A stretch of 64,000 bases of DNA, from assembly GCF_000003195.3 (NCBI RefSeq), contig NC_012874.2, positions 58,460,600 to 58,524,599 on the forward strand, read 5' to 3'. This stretch comes from Sorghum bicolor (lineage: Eukaryota; Streptophyta; Magnoliopsida; Poales; Poaceae). How positions within the stretch are numbered: the stretch's first letter is position 1; each line of letters starts with the position of its first letter. Of this stretch, positions 25,036-36,906 are shown one piece after another. Below the pieces are notes generated by a model. It did no database searches and had not been told where the DNA came from. It worked only from the letters and a program-made list of their open reading frames with translations. The translations under genes and the position numbers were made by a program.

Positions 25036-25461
25036 ATAGTTTTACAACACATCAGAGTTTAAACAAGGTTATTACAAACCAGTTTAGTAGCGGAAACAAA
25101 GTAGTTTTAAAACATCACACACTCAGTTTAATTACATGCCAGTTCCATGGTCAAATCCAACAAAAGCACAACGGAAGATAAAGAAGGTGATCACGCCCAT
25201 GATCTATTCATCATCCACAGCCGGATGATGGCAGTTAGCACAGTAGCCGTGATATACGACATCATCTGCAACAAGGGTAAATAAAACCCTGAGTACGAGA
25301 ATGTACTCAGCTAAACTTACCCATCATAAACCAAAATAAGTGACACCAAGGAGTATGCAAGGCCGATCTTTGTGGACTGGTTTGACTCACCTTTTTGCAT
25401 AAAAGCTTTAGTTATAAGTGTCTTTACTGTTAACATTTCAGCAGTAGGTTTTATTACTTAG

Positions 25462-26158
25462 TGTTGACACCATTTTTGGGCACGTGTCCATGATCGGTAA
25501 AGTGTGGATCGGCAAGATGAGATGGTGGTGCTTGATCTACAGGGTGAGTTGCCGATGGAGGTGGTTGCCGATGGAAGGATAGTTGAACGTGACTAAGTCC
25601 ATAGGTGACGATGTGTCTGTACCGATGGCTACGACAAGGGAGTCTGCCGATGATATGGGGGAAGAGTCTGGAAGTTGCCGATCGGTTTGTGGAGGAGTTC
25701 CAGTTTGTCACAGGGGGGATAGCTTTATGTTTTCCTTAGTTGTTTAAATCGTTTTGTATGCGGGTTCTGTGTAATTCGGAATTCGAGTCCTAGTCGTGTC
25801 TGGTTGTAGCTCTTTGAGTAGGGTATAAATATAGACCCTAGGGCCTTGTAATGAGACATCTATCAATCAATCAAACACAAGTTTTTACTCATATTCCAGC
25901 ATCTACTTTTTCGACGACTTCGTCATACTTTTTCCTTTTCATTACGAGTTCTTAGGAATTCGTCGACTTAAGTTCGGCGTGTTCTCAAGTTCCGCGTGAA
26001 TACCTCTTGGCCGTGACATCCGGGCGTATCGCTGTTGTCGGGACCAAAGTGTTCGAGTTACCACCTTTGCCGATAGTAAGGTCAAATCGGCTGGCACGCC
26101 TTAACTTTTGAATCGGGTATTAGCCCTTTGTGTTTGCAGATCAGCTTTTGCACCAACA
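25462..26158 (+). repeat. 5' LTR of element C
   Basis: Starts TGTTGACACC, ends CACCAACA. A TATA box (TATAAATA, 25824-25831) precedes the likely start site, and 36907-37602 is the partner copy. Several GCCGAT/ATCGGC hexamers lie inside. Confidence 0.92.
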
Positions 26159-26165
26159 CATCTTT

Positions 26166-26184
26166 TGGCATGCCCAGTGGGACC
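26166..26184 (+). promoter_or_regulatory. Candidate primer-binding site of element C
   Basis: TGGCATGCCCAGTGGGACC begins 7 bases after the LTR end. The TGG start and position suit a primer-binding site; I could not assign the tRNA. Confidence 0.35.
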
Positions 26185-26205
26185 AGATTCAAGATCAAGA
26201 TCAAC

Positions 26206-29109
26206 ATGTTGACTTCTGAGTTTGATCAGGAGAACATTATCCCCGTGACGGAAGCCAATCTCAAGGATGAGCAGAAGCAAGCCATTGCTAAAGCCATGGA
26301 GGATTACAAGCAGCAATGCTTAAGGTCCTTCAGCATGAACAGGAGTGGCGAGGTGATCTAGAAGGATGCGCTGCCGGCACCTCGGCAGGTTACTTTTGAA
26401 GCCAATCCTGGCAAACTTCAAGAGATGGTTGACAGCGCTATCAACCGTGCTTTGATTAACCAAGCTGGCGTACTGTCTAATATGGTTTTCAATGCCGTGG
26501 CAAGAACTTTCAAGGAAGGACAATTGCTACCAAATTATGTGGGCCCCACTTATCACCAGCCAAAGTCACCAGTGGTCACAGCTCCATCGGCTGCTACGGC
26601 CGCTGCGGGCATAGAGATTCCTGTTCCGCCAAGCACGTTGGGAGTCACCAATGCACAATCTACGCCGATGACAACCAATCCACAGACTTCAGATGGGCAG
26701 ATCAAACTCGCTACATATCTGTTGGCATCGGCAATGTCAGGATTGACTCCTCCTCCTAACTGGTGGGGTTATGGCATGCCTCCAGAGTTAATGCCGGGTA
26801 CGTCGCAGACGACTGATGTGAGGGTCAAGACTCCTATGGCATCGGCACCTCCAAGCATGCCGATGAACCAGAGTCCCCAGTATACTACAACTACTACTGC
26901 AAGACCTCACACTGGGAATTCTCAAGCTCCAACATTCCAGATGCCTAACGCATCGGCAGACTCAATGCTAATGCAACAGAGGTCTATGATCCAACTAGGG
27001 TATGTCAGTTCAATGATAATGCCCAATTACCAGTCATCGGCAGGGCCTATGCCGATGAACGCTAATAGTGGATGGCTTGGGCAGCAAGTCTTTCCGCAAA
27101 CACCCCAACCGAGTCATCAGGCTGCAGGGTTCCACCAAGGACAGATCTATCCTGGGTTCCACAACCAGGGGATCCCCAACCAGCCAATGAATCTTTGGCA
27201 GCAGGTTGGCGGATAGCACATTGGTGGGCAACAGCTTGGTGGTCCGCAGATTGGGGGCCAAATGATTAACCTGATGTTTCATGCAGATCGTGCACCGCAC
27301 AGACACGTGGAAGCTTACCAGCAGGTGCTGGATCCGCAACCGCCTCATCGGCAAGATGCCAATGCTTATTGGGCCGATAAGATTGCTGAAGTAATGAGAG
27401 ACCAATTCGGGATAAAACCCAAAGTCAATACTTACTCTTATCGGACACCGTATCCTCCCGCATATGATTTGATCCTGCTTCCACATCGGTACAAGGTACC
27501 GGATTTTACTAAGTTTTCTGGGCAGGATGACACGTCAACCATGGAGCATGCCAACAGGTTCATTATTCAATGCGGTGAAGCTGGTAATAGGGACGAGTTA
27601 AGGGTTCGTCTATTCTCATCATCATTGTCGGGATCGGCTTTCACTTGGTTTATATCATTAGCTCCTAACTCAGTGATTACCTGGGCCGATCTGGAGAAAC
27701 AATTCCACAAGTACTTCTTTTCTGGGGTCCATGAGAAGAAGATTACCGATTTGGTCAAACTGAGGCAACACAACGATGAATCGGTTGAAGGTTTTGTGCA
27801 GAGGATACGGGAGGTCAAGAACAAATGTTATAGCCTGGTTCTGGATGATCGGCAGCTAGCCGATTTGGCTTTCTAGGGTTTGTTGCCACACATCAGGGAC
27901 AAATACGCCTCTCAGGAGTTTGAAAGCTTAAGTCATTTGGTGCAGAGAATTTCTGATCAAGATGTCAAGCCTTTTGAGCCCAAGAGAGCATGGAACAAAA
28001 AGGTACCATTTGTTGATGAAGCAACAAGCTCAGACTCTGATGAGAAACCAGTCATCGGCTTGGCAGAGTGGGTAAAAAATAAGAAGCCGATGTCTTGTCC
28101 TTTTGGACATAAAGAACCAGAGAAGTTCGCGTTTGACACCGCTAAGGCCGATAGGATATTTGACTTTTTACTTCAGGAAGGTCAGATCAAGCTGTCTCCT
28201 AATCACGTGATCCCATCGGCTGAGGAGTTAAAGAGGATGAAATATTGCAAGTGGCACAATGCAACTTCTCATGACACCAATGAGTGCAAGGTTTTCAGGC
28301 AGCAGCTGCAATCGGCTATAGAGTCTGCGAGAATCAAATTTGACAGTTCAAAGACCCAGAAGCCGATGAAGATCGATCAACATCCTTTCCCAATGAACAT
28401 GTTGGATGCTAAGGGAAAGGCTAAGGTCTTAACATCGGAAGCAGCCGAAAGAAGTGCATCTGTGGATCCTCAGCATCAGGTCACTACTGCCGATGCGAGA
28501 GGAAGAGGCTTGGTCCAGGAAGGAACCAGCTCAGGGAGGCCTCCCCGATCTGGCATCGTTATAACCCACAGAAGGCCTCGAGAGAATTGGCAGCAACGTG
28601 AAGATCGGTACCGACGCCAGCAAGAGGATTATCGTCGGGAAGAGGAAAGACGCCGGCAAGAATGGAATCGACATAGGGATCACTGGAATTGCCCGTTCTT
28701 CATTCATTGCTGGGAAGAGAATATCAAGCTTCCTACTGTTAGGGATTGCCCTGAGTGCAATGGTTATGATCGGTATGATAGAACCGGTCGGCGCTATCAC
28801 GACGACAATCGGCGATCTAATGGGCCGATTAGAGGAAGAGCGTCTGTTCATGATCGGCTGGGGGGCAGACTTAGCATGCACGACAGGCTTGGTGATCGTG
28901 TTCAATATTTTCCCAGGAACTAGGAAGAACTCGAAGAATTGGCTAATGCACGGGTTCCCGATGAGTTCATATTTTGTAGGGATGCCAATACTCATCGGGT
29001 AGAGTCAAGGGAGAATCATCGCCCATCGGTAAGGCAGCAGCAACTCCCTCCCTGGTGTCCAGAAGGGTTGACCAGGACTCAGAAGAGAAGACTGCAGTGC
29101 GAAAGGTGA
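26206..29109 (+). pseudogene. gag: gag of element C (several in-frame stops)
   Basis: One frame runs through from an ATG at 26206 (MLTSEFDQEN) and is broken only by stops: TAG 26359, TAG 27214, TAG 27874, TAG 28921 and TGA 29107. The N-terminal half is rich in Pro, Met, Ala and Ser. The capsid-like part (YKVPDFTKFSGQDD, VRLFSSSLSGSAFTWF, FHKYFFSGVHEKKITDL) lies at 27500-27870. The C-terminal part has a WHNATSHDTNECK-type motif and Arg/Glu-rich stretches. The surroundings of several stops (for example GG[stop]HIGGQQLGG at 27214) point to CAG codons changed to TAG. Confidence 0.85.
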
Positions 29110-29115
29110 GAAGAA

Positions 29116-29862
29116 TTGAGCAAGGGGGAGAACTCTAGACAGTCTGGGGATCAGCAACGATCAGATCCTAAGGGGGAAAGCCCATCGGCAGATGTCAACA
29201 TGGTATTTACGTTGCCGATGGAGTTCCTTTCACCATCCAGTGATGATGAGCTGGAGTTTTCTGACCAAATAGCTCAGTTGGTTCTGGATCCGATGACAGC
29301 TATCTTCGAGTAGCCCGCCGATGATGAAAGGCAGCACCTTAAGGCCCTGTTTGTTAAAGGGAAAGTGGATGGTCAGCCGATGACCAAGATTCTAGTTGCT
29401 GGTGGAGCTGCTATTAATATCATGCCATATGCAGTGTATCAGAAGCTTAGAAAAGGGGATCATGATTTGACCAAGACCGATATGATGCTTAAAGACTTTG
29501 AAGGGAACGTGTCTCCGGTTAAGGGGGCAATATGTGCAGAGTTGACCATCGGTAGCAAAACCTTGCCGACAACCTTCTTCGTGATCAGTGGAAAGGGTGC
29601 TTACAACCTGCTATTGGGAAGAGATTGGATTCATGCTAATTGTTGCATCCCATCTACAATGCACCAATGCTTGGTCCAGTGGGTAGGTGACAAGATTGAG
29701 ATTGTCCTAGGAGATTCTTCTTATGTCATCGCATCGGCAGAGGCAAATACCTATGAAAGGACCAGGTGTATCTCAGGAGAAATTTGGGAAAAGGATTTTC
29801 TCAAGGTTGCCGATTACGAAATTCCACCGATCGAAGCAGTCGGTTCTGATGAAGGTTTTTAA
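29116..29862 (+). pseudogene. Aspartic-protease region of element C
   Basis: The frame continues from gag. The protease-like segment around 29380-29700 shows the flanks INIMPYAVYQKL and LLLGRDWIHANCCIPST, typical for Tat-type proteases. The usual DGGA/DSGA active site is replaced by AGGA in VAGGAAINIMP. A TAG at 29311 interrupts just upstream, and the frame closes with TAA at 29860, where the pol frame shifts. Confidence 0.7.
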
Positions 29863-32857
29863 TGGATAGGTTCGCCGATGATGGAAAGTTAGGCCAGGGA
29901 TTCACATCGGCCGATGATCTAGTAGAAATAGATATAGGTAGTGGTGATAAGCCTAGACCTACTTTTATTAGTGCTAAGTTAGATCCTGAGTGTAAGCAAC
30001 AGTTAACTGATTTGTTAAAGGAATATAAAGATTGCTTTGCTTGGGATTATACTGAGATGCCTGGTTTAGACCGATAAATTATTGAGCATCGGTTACCTAT
30101 CAAATCTGGATTTCGGCCACATCAGCAGCCGGCTCACCGATGCAATCCTAATATTCTTCCCGACATCAAGGCCGAAATAACCAAACTTATTGAAGCCAAA
30201 TTTATTCGGCAGTGTCGGTATGCCAAGTGGATTTCCAATGTTGTTCCGGTTTACAAGAAGAACGGGAAGCTTCGGGTCTGCATTGATTTCAGGAATCTTA
30301 ATAAGGCTACACCGATGGATGGATACCCGATGCCAGTTGCCAATCTGTTAGTCGACGCTGCGGCTGGGCATCGAATTATTAGCTTTATGGATGGCAATGC
30401 AGGATACAATCAAATATTCATGGCTGAAGAAGATATTCCAAAGACCGCGTTCAGGTGCCCTGGTCATGTTGGGTTGTTTGAATGGATAGTTATGACCTTT
30501 GGCTTGAAGAATGTTGGTGCTACTTATCAAAGGGCTATGAATTTTATATTTCATGAGTTCATCGGCAAGCTGGTGGAGATTTATATTAATGATGTGGTGG
30601 TTAAGTCTGGAGACTTTGCAAAGCATCTTGCCGATTTACGAAAGGTGTTGGAATGCACAAGGAAGCATGGGTTGAAAATGAATCCCAATAAGTGTGCATT
30701 TGGGGTATCGGCAGAGCAATTTCTTGGTTTCGTGGTGCACCAGAGGGGGATTGAAATCAGTCGAAGATCTATTGATGCCATCAATAAGATAGTGGCCCCT
30801 ACCAACAAGACCGAGCTCCAGTCCTTGATCGGCAAGGTAAATTTTATCAGAAGATTTATATCTAATTTGTCTGGTAAAATTCGTGCTTTCAGTCCTCTTC
30901 TGAAGCTAAAGGCCGATCAAGAGTTTGTTTGGGGGAAGGAACAACAGTTGGCTCTGGATGAAATCAAGAATTATTTAGTAAATCCTCCAGTTCTGATTCC
31001 ACCTCAGCAAGGGAAGCCCTTCAGATTGTATTTGTCTACNNNNNNNNNNNNNNNNNNNNNNNNNNNNNNNNNNNNNNNNNNNNNNNNNNNNNNNNNNNNN
31101 NNNNNNNNNNNNNNNNNNNNNNNNNNNNNNNNNNNNNNNNNNNNNNNNNNNNNNNNNNNNNNNNNNNNNNNNNNNNNNNNNNNNNNNNNNNNNNNNNNNN
31201 NNNNNNNNNNNNNNNNNNNNNNNNNNNNNNNNNNNNNNNNNNNNNNNNNNNNNNNNNNNNNNNNNNNNNNNNNNNNNNNNNNNNNNNNNNNNNNNNNNNN
31301 NNNNNNNNNNNNNNNNNNNNNNNNNNNNNNNNNNNNNNNNNNNNNNNNNNNNNNNNNNNNNNNNNNNNNNNNNNNNNNNNNNNNNNNNNNNNNNNNNNNN
31401 NNNNNNNNNNNNNNNNNNNNNNNNNNNNNNNNNNNNNNNNNNNNNNNNNNNNNNNNNNNNNNNNNNNNNNNNNNNNNNNNNNNNNNNNNNNNNNNNNNNN
31501 NNNNNNNNNNNNNNNNNNNNNNNNNNNNNNNNNNNNNNNNNNNNNNNNNNNNNNNNNNNNNNNNNNNNNNNNNNNNNNNTTCGGCATTAGTGCCGATGAT
31601 TGGAGGAAAGAGATCGTTGATTATTTGAAAGATCCATCTAAGGGAGTTGAAAGGCGAGTTCAGTTTCAAGCTACCAAGTATGTACTCCTCGAAGATGAAT
31701 TGTACTACCGAACTATTGATGGGATTCTTCTCCGATGCTTGGGTGATGATGAAGCTAGAAGTTTGATGGGAGAAATCCATGACGGGGTATGTGGAGCACA
31801 TCAGTCGGCTTTCAAGATGAAGTGGATGATTAGGAGAAATGGATATTACTGGCCGACCATACTTGAGGATTGCTTTAAATATTTCAAAGGATGTCAAGGA
31901 TGTCAAAAATTTGGCAATATCCAAAGAGCACCCGCATCGGCCATGAATCCTATTATCAAACCTTGGCCGTTCCAGGGATGGGCTATTGATTTGATCGGCC
32001 AAATTTATCCACCATCTAGCAAAGGACATAAGTTCATTCTGGTTGCCACTGATTATTTCACTAAATGGGTTGAAGCTATTCCTTTGAAGAAAGTCACATC
32101 GGCCAATATGATTGATTTTGTGAAGGAGCACATTATTTACCGATTTGGAATTCCTCAGACAATTACTACCGATCAGGGTACAATGTTCACATCAGGGGAA
32201 TTTGATGAATTCGCAATTGGTATGGGGATTAAGGTGTTAAACTCTTCTCCTTATTATGCTCAAGCTAACGGGCAGGCCGAGGCATCCAACAAGGGGATTA
32301 TTAAGCTTATCAAATGAAAGTTTGAAGAAAATCCTAAGCGGTGGCACGCATTATTGAATGAAGCTTTATGGTCCTACCGAATGGCTTGTCATGGATCGAC
32401 CAAGGTTTCACCCTATCAGCTGGTGTATGGACATGATGCAGTGTTGCCTTGGGAGATTAAGGCTGGATCTAGGCGATTATCTTTTCAAGATCAGTTGGCT
32501 GCCGATGATTATGCCACTTTGATGACAGACGAGTTGGATGATCTAGCAGGGCATCGGGTGAGGGCTTTGATGAGTATAGAAGAGAACAAGAAAAGAGTTG
32601 CCAGATGGTACGATAAGAAGGTGAAGGTTAAGGAATTTGCCGATGGAGACTTAGTATGGAAATTAATCTTACCGATCGGGACTAAAAGTTCAAAGTTTGG
32701 GAAGTGGTCTCCCAATTGGGAGGGTCCCTATCGGATAAGTCGATCGGCTCCTGGTAATGCCTACATTTTGAAAACTCTCGAAGGAGTTGAATTCCCCAGA
32801 GCATTAAATGGCAAATATTTAAAGAAGTACTACCCCAGCATATGGGTCGATGCATAA
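29862..32857 (+). pseudogene. pol: pol of element C: RT, RNase H (gapped), integrase
   Basis: After a short frame (29862-30077) ending in a stop, the polymerase continues in phase (VCIDFRNLNKATP, FMDGNAGYNQIFM, VMTFGLKNVGATYQRAM). The catalytic box reads YINDVVVKS (Asn codon 30588-30590) where YIDD is required. RNase H falls in the N gap. Integrase (31625-32857) shows the H...H...C..C zinc region and the WAIDLIG, TTDQGT and QAEASN catalytic acids. A TGA at 32315 splits it before the C-terminal part, which ends at 32857. Polymerase is very likely dead; the integrase core residues look intact apart from the stop. Confidence 0.88.
31040..31579. other. Assembly gap (540 N)
   Basis: Run of N within pol of C, between the RT thumb/connection and the integrase zinc-binding region. 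It hides the RNase H domain. Frames drawn across it on either strand are artefacts. Confidence 1.
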
Positions 32858-33013
32858 AATTTAAATGCCGATAACACTACTATCGGCTGGATTAGAATGT
32901 ATCTGGGGCCGGACTTAATGTTTCAAAAGTTGCTGATAACAGTCCTATCGGCTAGACTAAACATCAAGAAAGTTGAAGAGCAGGAAGAAGCAGGTGTGTT
33001 GCCGATGAAGAAC

Positions 33014-36000
33014 TCACATGCTTAGCAGTGCCTGAATCGCCGATATGGCGCGCAGCCGGATTTGGTTGGCTGTTTCTATCTCTTTGACATCGTCATCAGC
33101 AGAACCTTCTATCGGCTTCAGCTTCTTCTTCAATTGCAATGCCTTGCGACCGTGGGCGTTTCGTTCTTGCGCAAGGAGCTTGATGGCCTCTGGCAGTTGG
33201 CTTTCCTCCTGTTGGGCTTGGGATAGGGCACCCTCCACCTGCTTGAGCTCTGCCAACAGGGCTTCTCGTTTTGCCGATAGGTCGGAGATCTTCTGCTTCA
33301 GTGCGTTTCCTAAAGACTTCAAGGTACCGATGTTCTTGTGCTTCTCATCGGTCAGGAGTTTCTCCTTCATCATTTCCTCAGAAAGCTGGGTTTGAGCGGC
33401 TCTATCAGCAAGGCGCCGGGCAGCCCTCTGGTACTGTAACTGACGACTTTCCAGATGTGCGGCTTGGAAGAGGATTTCTTCGGCATCGGTAGGGATCTGG
33501 CCTCTGAGGGTCTTGAACAGAACCTTGGCTGGGTCAGAGTCATCAACCAGTTGAGCCATGTCTTGATGGAGGAGAGCCGACAGTTCTTCTAGCTTCGCCC
33601 TGATCTCTGCCGATGCGATCCCAACTGCTCGGGAGGAACTTGCTTCCTCACCCTCGTCTTCAGAGATATCAATGGCAAAGGAGAATAGGCTGTCGGGAGA
33701 ATCCTGTTCCTGAAAAGGGAAAACAAAGTGAGTCATTCTATGGTCAGAGTGTTGGCAAATAACATTGATGGAGATTAGATGGCTTACTTGCTTCAAGGCA
33801 ATTTCTCGCCTTTGACCAGAAGATGCCGATGGAGCCACAGATTGATCAGCCAGAGTTGCCGATGCAACGACATCAGCTGAAAATTGACAGAGGGGGTTAT
33901 GAGACTGAAAAAGAATAAGTTCATCGGCGGTGATGTTATAAAAATGTGTTACCTTGAGGAGGGACGATGCTTGTCTGGATTGAGGAAACTACCGATGATA
34001 TGATCGAACCTGCCGGATCGGTAGTTTGCTCGCCTACATCGGCTGATGTGTCTTCTGGCTGGGGTTCTTCTTGCTGGGGTTTGTCTGCTTCCGGTGCTTC
34101 TTGCGGTTGAGGGGGAGATGGTACTTGCTGAGTCTCTGCTTCTGGAGGAGAAGGAGAAGATTCCACCGGAATGGGAGATACCGGAGGAGGAGGAGGAGGA
34201 GGAGTCACCACTTTCTGGCGCTTTGATTGTGCCCTGGTACTCTTGGCACCCTTTCTCTTTTGCTGGTTGGACTGGGGGGCATCGGCACCTTGGCTCTTGG
34301 TTCTTGCCGATGCACTGGTTTGCTGTTACAGAAAAAGAATTTGTGAATACAAATACAGCCGATGCAAAAGTAAGATCGGTATGAATGAAGAGGTTTAACA
34401 GTTACCTTGAAGGCCTGTGCTAGAGTGGAAGCGGCTACCGATGGTGATGTCTGAGTTCTCCTGGTGGTAACTTTCTTGAGGCGTATACCTCGGTGCACGA
34501 TGGCGGCCAGGGTAGGGGCGTTGTGGCCGATTGAAGAGATTGGACCTGATGCAAACAGATCAATCGGCTTGCCACTTCTACTGACCGATGGAGGGGTGTT
34601 ATCGACCTGCAAAATGATACAAAAGTAAGTCACCGATGGAAATAAAGTTGAAAGAATTGGAACATTGGTTTAAAAACACTTACAGTATCATCGAGGACTT
34701 TGTACTCGGGGTCGATCATACCGCGGTACGTGAGGGCCGATTTGCAGAACAGATGCTCCTTCCATTCTGCCCACCACGGCTTGTATGCCTGGGTGATGAA
34801 GGCGGCTGGAACCCACTCCGATAAGTCTACGTCTGTATCGGCACCCGATGGCAGTTGGGCTACTCGAATCCATTCAAGGAGGCTGGCAATGGTTTCCCTG
34901 GGCTTTGTCACATCGGCATAGCAGAGTGCAATCGGCAGCTGGCCAAAAGCTAATTGACGAGCTAGCGCCGATGGAAGTTTTCCCACTACCAAAGAAGTTC
35001 ACCGGTATGGCTCTGGGGGTCACCAATGCCATCATCACTTCGTTGTCCTTGTCAACAGCTTCGTTGAACGGGTTGAAAACCAGGGGAAGCATATTGTCTG
35101 GGTCATCGTAGGCCAACCATGCTCGCTCATCTATGGCCAAACCTTCATACAAAGTTTGGAAGAATCGGCTGACCTGATCTGGATTACCCCCTGTACCAGG
35201 CAGAACTATGACAGCTTCACCGAAGTTCAAGGGAGGGCGGGTTGCCGATTCTTCTTCATCTAATACATAGTTCTCGGCTATGTCCCTTGGAAAGCGCTGT
35301 GCAAAGAGGTTGAACTCCAGACGCTTGTGCAGATGGAGGTTGAGCCACATGTTGATGAACCACCAGGGACCTCCCAAGTTGCCGATGCACTGGCCGAGTA
35401 AGAGTTTCCAAGTCACTTGGTGAAGGAGGTGGTAAGCTGCACCGAGCAGGTATCGGCCGAGGGAAAATCGGCCACCATCGGCCAGATTTTCTGCTGCTGC
35501 TAAATAGACCGAGGTTGGTCCTGCCGATCGGCCGCAAAACACGAATTTGTCTAGCCACATGTTCAGGAAGCAGGTCTGCTCTTTTATGTTGACAGGGCCT
35601 GTTTTGCGGTACTTTTGGATGTACCCCGACCAACCGCCGATGGCACGAGTTTCTACCTTGGCCTTGGGTTTGGTATCAAAGAAATGGGTGCTATCGGCAG
35701 AAGATACTTCCAGGCCAGTGAGCATAGCTACATCGGCAAGTGTAGGGGAAGCAGGGCCATGGCCAAAGACAAAGGCATTGAGCGTGTCTGACCAAAAGTA
35801 TGATGCGGCTATCAGCAGCGACTCATTCCTATGCATATCGGCAATGGACAACCTAATGCATTGGTCTAACTTTCTCTCGCCCCGTTGGACTTCATTTGAG
35901 TTGCTGACCCTCAAAAACCAATCCGTCCATCCTACAGTAGGGCTAGGCCAAGAACGGAAAGTATCCTTCCACAGATCCAAAGAAAAGTTCTCGGCTCTAA

Positions 36001-36262
36001 AAGGAATCCTGTTCGTTTCTGCGTTTATGAGGTCGGTTGGATCTGGATCCCCTAACGGGCCAAGGCATTGGAGGTGTGGTTGATCGGTGGGGATGACAAT
36101 TTTGTTGGACAATTCCTAGTGGTTTTGGAGGTAAACAGGGAAGAAATAAAGAAAGAAAAAGAAAATATTCAGTAAAATGGATTGCGGATGAACAGGGGTG
36201 CGAAAAAGGTACGAAGGATGGAGTGAAGAACTGACCTCAGGAACGATGAAGTTGATGGCCAT
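33014..36262 (-). CDS. Antisense six-exon gene: plant mobile domain (PMD) protein of element C, one frameshift
   Basis: Proposed exons (minus): 36262-36236, 36115-34684, 34606-34406, 34322-33953, 33876-33788 and 33709-33014, all with GT/AG borders and matching phases. The product would be about 940 residues. Exon 2 carries a plant mobile domain (aminotransferase-like, PMD family): FRSWPSPTVGWTDWF near its start, then FWSDTLNAFVFGHGPASPTL and DVAMLTGLEV. Exon 4 has a basic cluster (KRKGAK...SKRQK, a possible nuclear signal) and long proline/glutamine-rich stretches. Exon 6 is acidic at first and then a long coiled coil, ending at 33014. One extra base around 34995 shifts the frame inside exon 2; otherwise all joins are open. 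Host-derived PMD genes in transposons are known, and I infer capture. Its role in the element is unknown. Confidence 0.75.
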
Positions 36263-36410
36263 CTTGTCACGAGGGGGGTGATCGAGGGCTTCGGAGTTGG
36301 TGGAAAAGGACTTCGTCGGAGATCTTAGAGCTCCTGAACTGTGCCGCCGCCGGGAAAGTAAAGTTGGGGGTGTGGAATGATGTGATGGAGGAGGAGTACC
36401 CGAGAAGGAA

Positions 36411-36422
36411 CTATTTATAGGA
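36411..36422 (-). promoter_or_regulatory. TATA box of the antisense PMD gene
   Basis: Minus strand CCTATAAATAGT lies about 150 bases upstream of the ATG at 36262, followed by a CT/GC-rich leader. This gives the antisense gene its own promoter, separate from the LTR. Confidence 0.65.
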
Positions 36423-36610
36423 CAAAACAGGCAAGGGTAAAATTGACTTATCTCTGCGCCGTATCCGTGAAATCTGAGGGTGCTCAAACAGATTTGGTAA
36501 CTGTTCGCACGGTAAACAAGGGATTGTGCAGGTGATTGGACAGGAAGCGGTCATTATCCACAGATATTTTACTGTGCCAGATCTCCTGGTCGGTCCCTTG
36601 GTAGCGCCTG

Positions 36611-36715
36611 GTAACGGTCATATTGCCGATGGGAGAGTAATGTGGAGATAGCCGTTTGGAAGGATAAGATATGGACGTCCATCGGCAAGTTTCTGTAACG
36701 GTCATATTGCCGATG
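36611..36715. repeat. Direct repeat upstream of the antisense promoter
   Basis: GTAACGGTCATATTGCCGATG occurs at 36611 and again at 36695, within a looser ~60-base repeat (AGTGGAAAT..CCGTTTGG). It lies 190-300 bases upstream of the antisense TATA box and may be an enhancer. The rest of 36488-36889 shows nothing else. Confidence 0.6.
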
Positions 36716-36889
36716 TGCGACCAAAGTGGAAATGTCCGTTTGGGGAAGTTTAGGATTTCGAGGAATCTGCAGAAGAATAGGATCGGAATTGTTCAGATTG
36801 AGGCTGTCGGTTACCAGATTAGGAGCATTAATTGCGGAAAAAGGCATCATTACTGCAGAAAATTTCGGAGCATTAATGATTTCATACTC

Positions 36890-36906
36890 CGAAATTGGGG
36901 GGCATG
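36890..36906 (+). promoter_or_regulatory. Polypurine tract of element C
   Basis: CGAAATTGGGGGGCATG immediately precedes the 3' LTR start TGTGGACACC. Confidence 0.75.

Noticed and set aside
31004..32131. Long minus-strand frame over the gap in C
   Set aside because: Its length comes from the run of N and from antisense to integrase.
33045..36083. Plus-strand frames over the antisense PMD gene
   Set aside because: Shadows of the spliced minus-strand gene; no domain, no splice logic.
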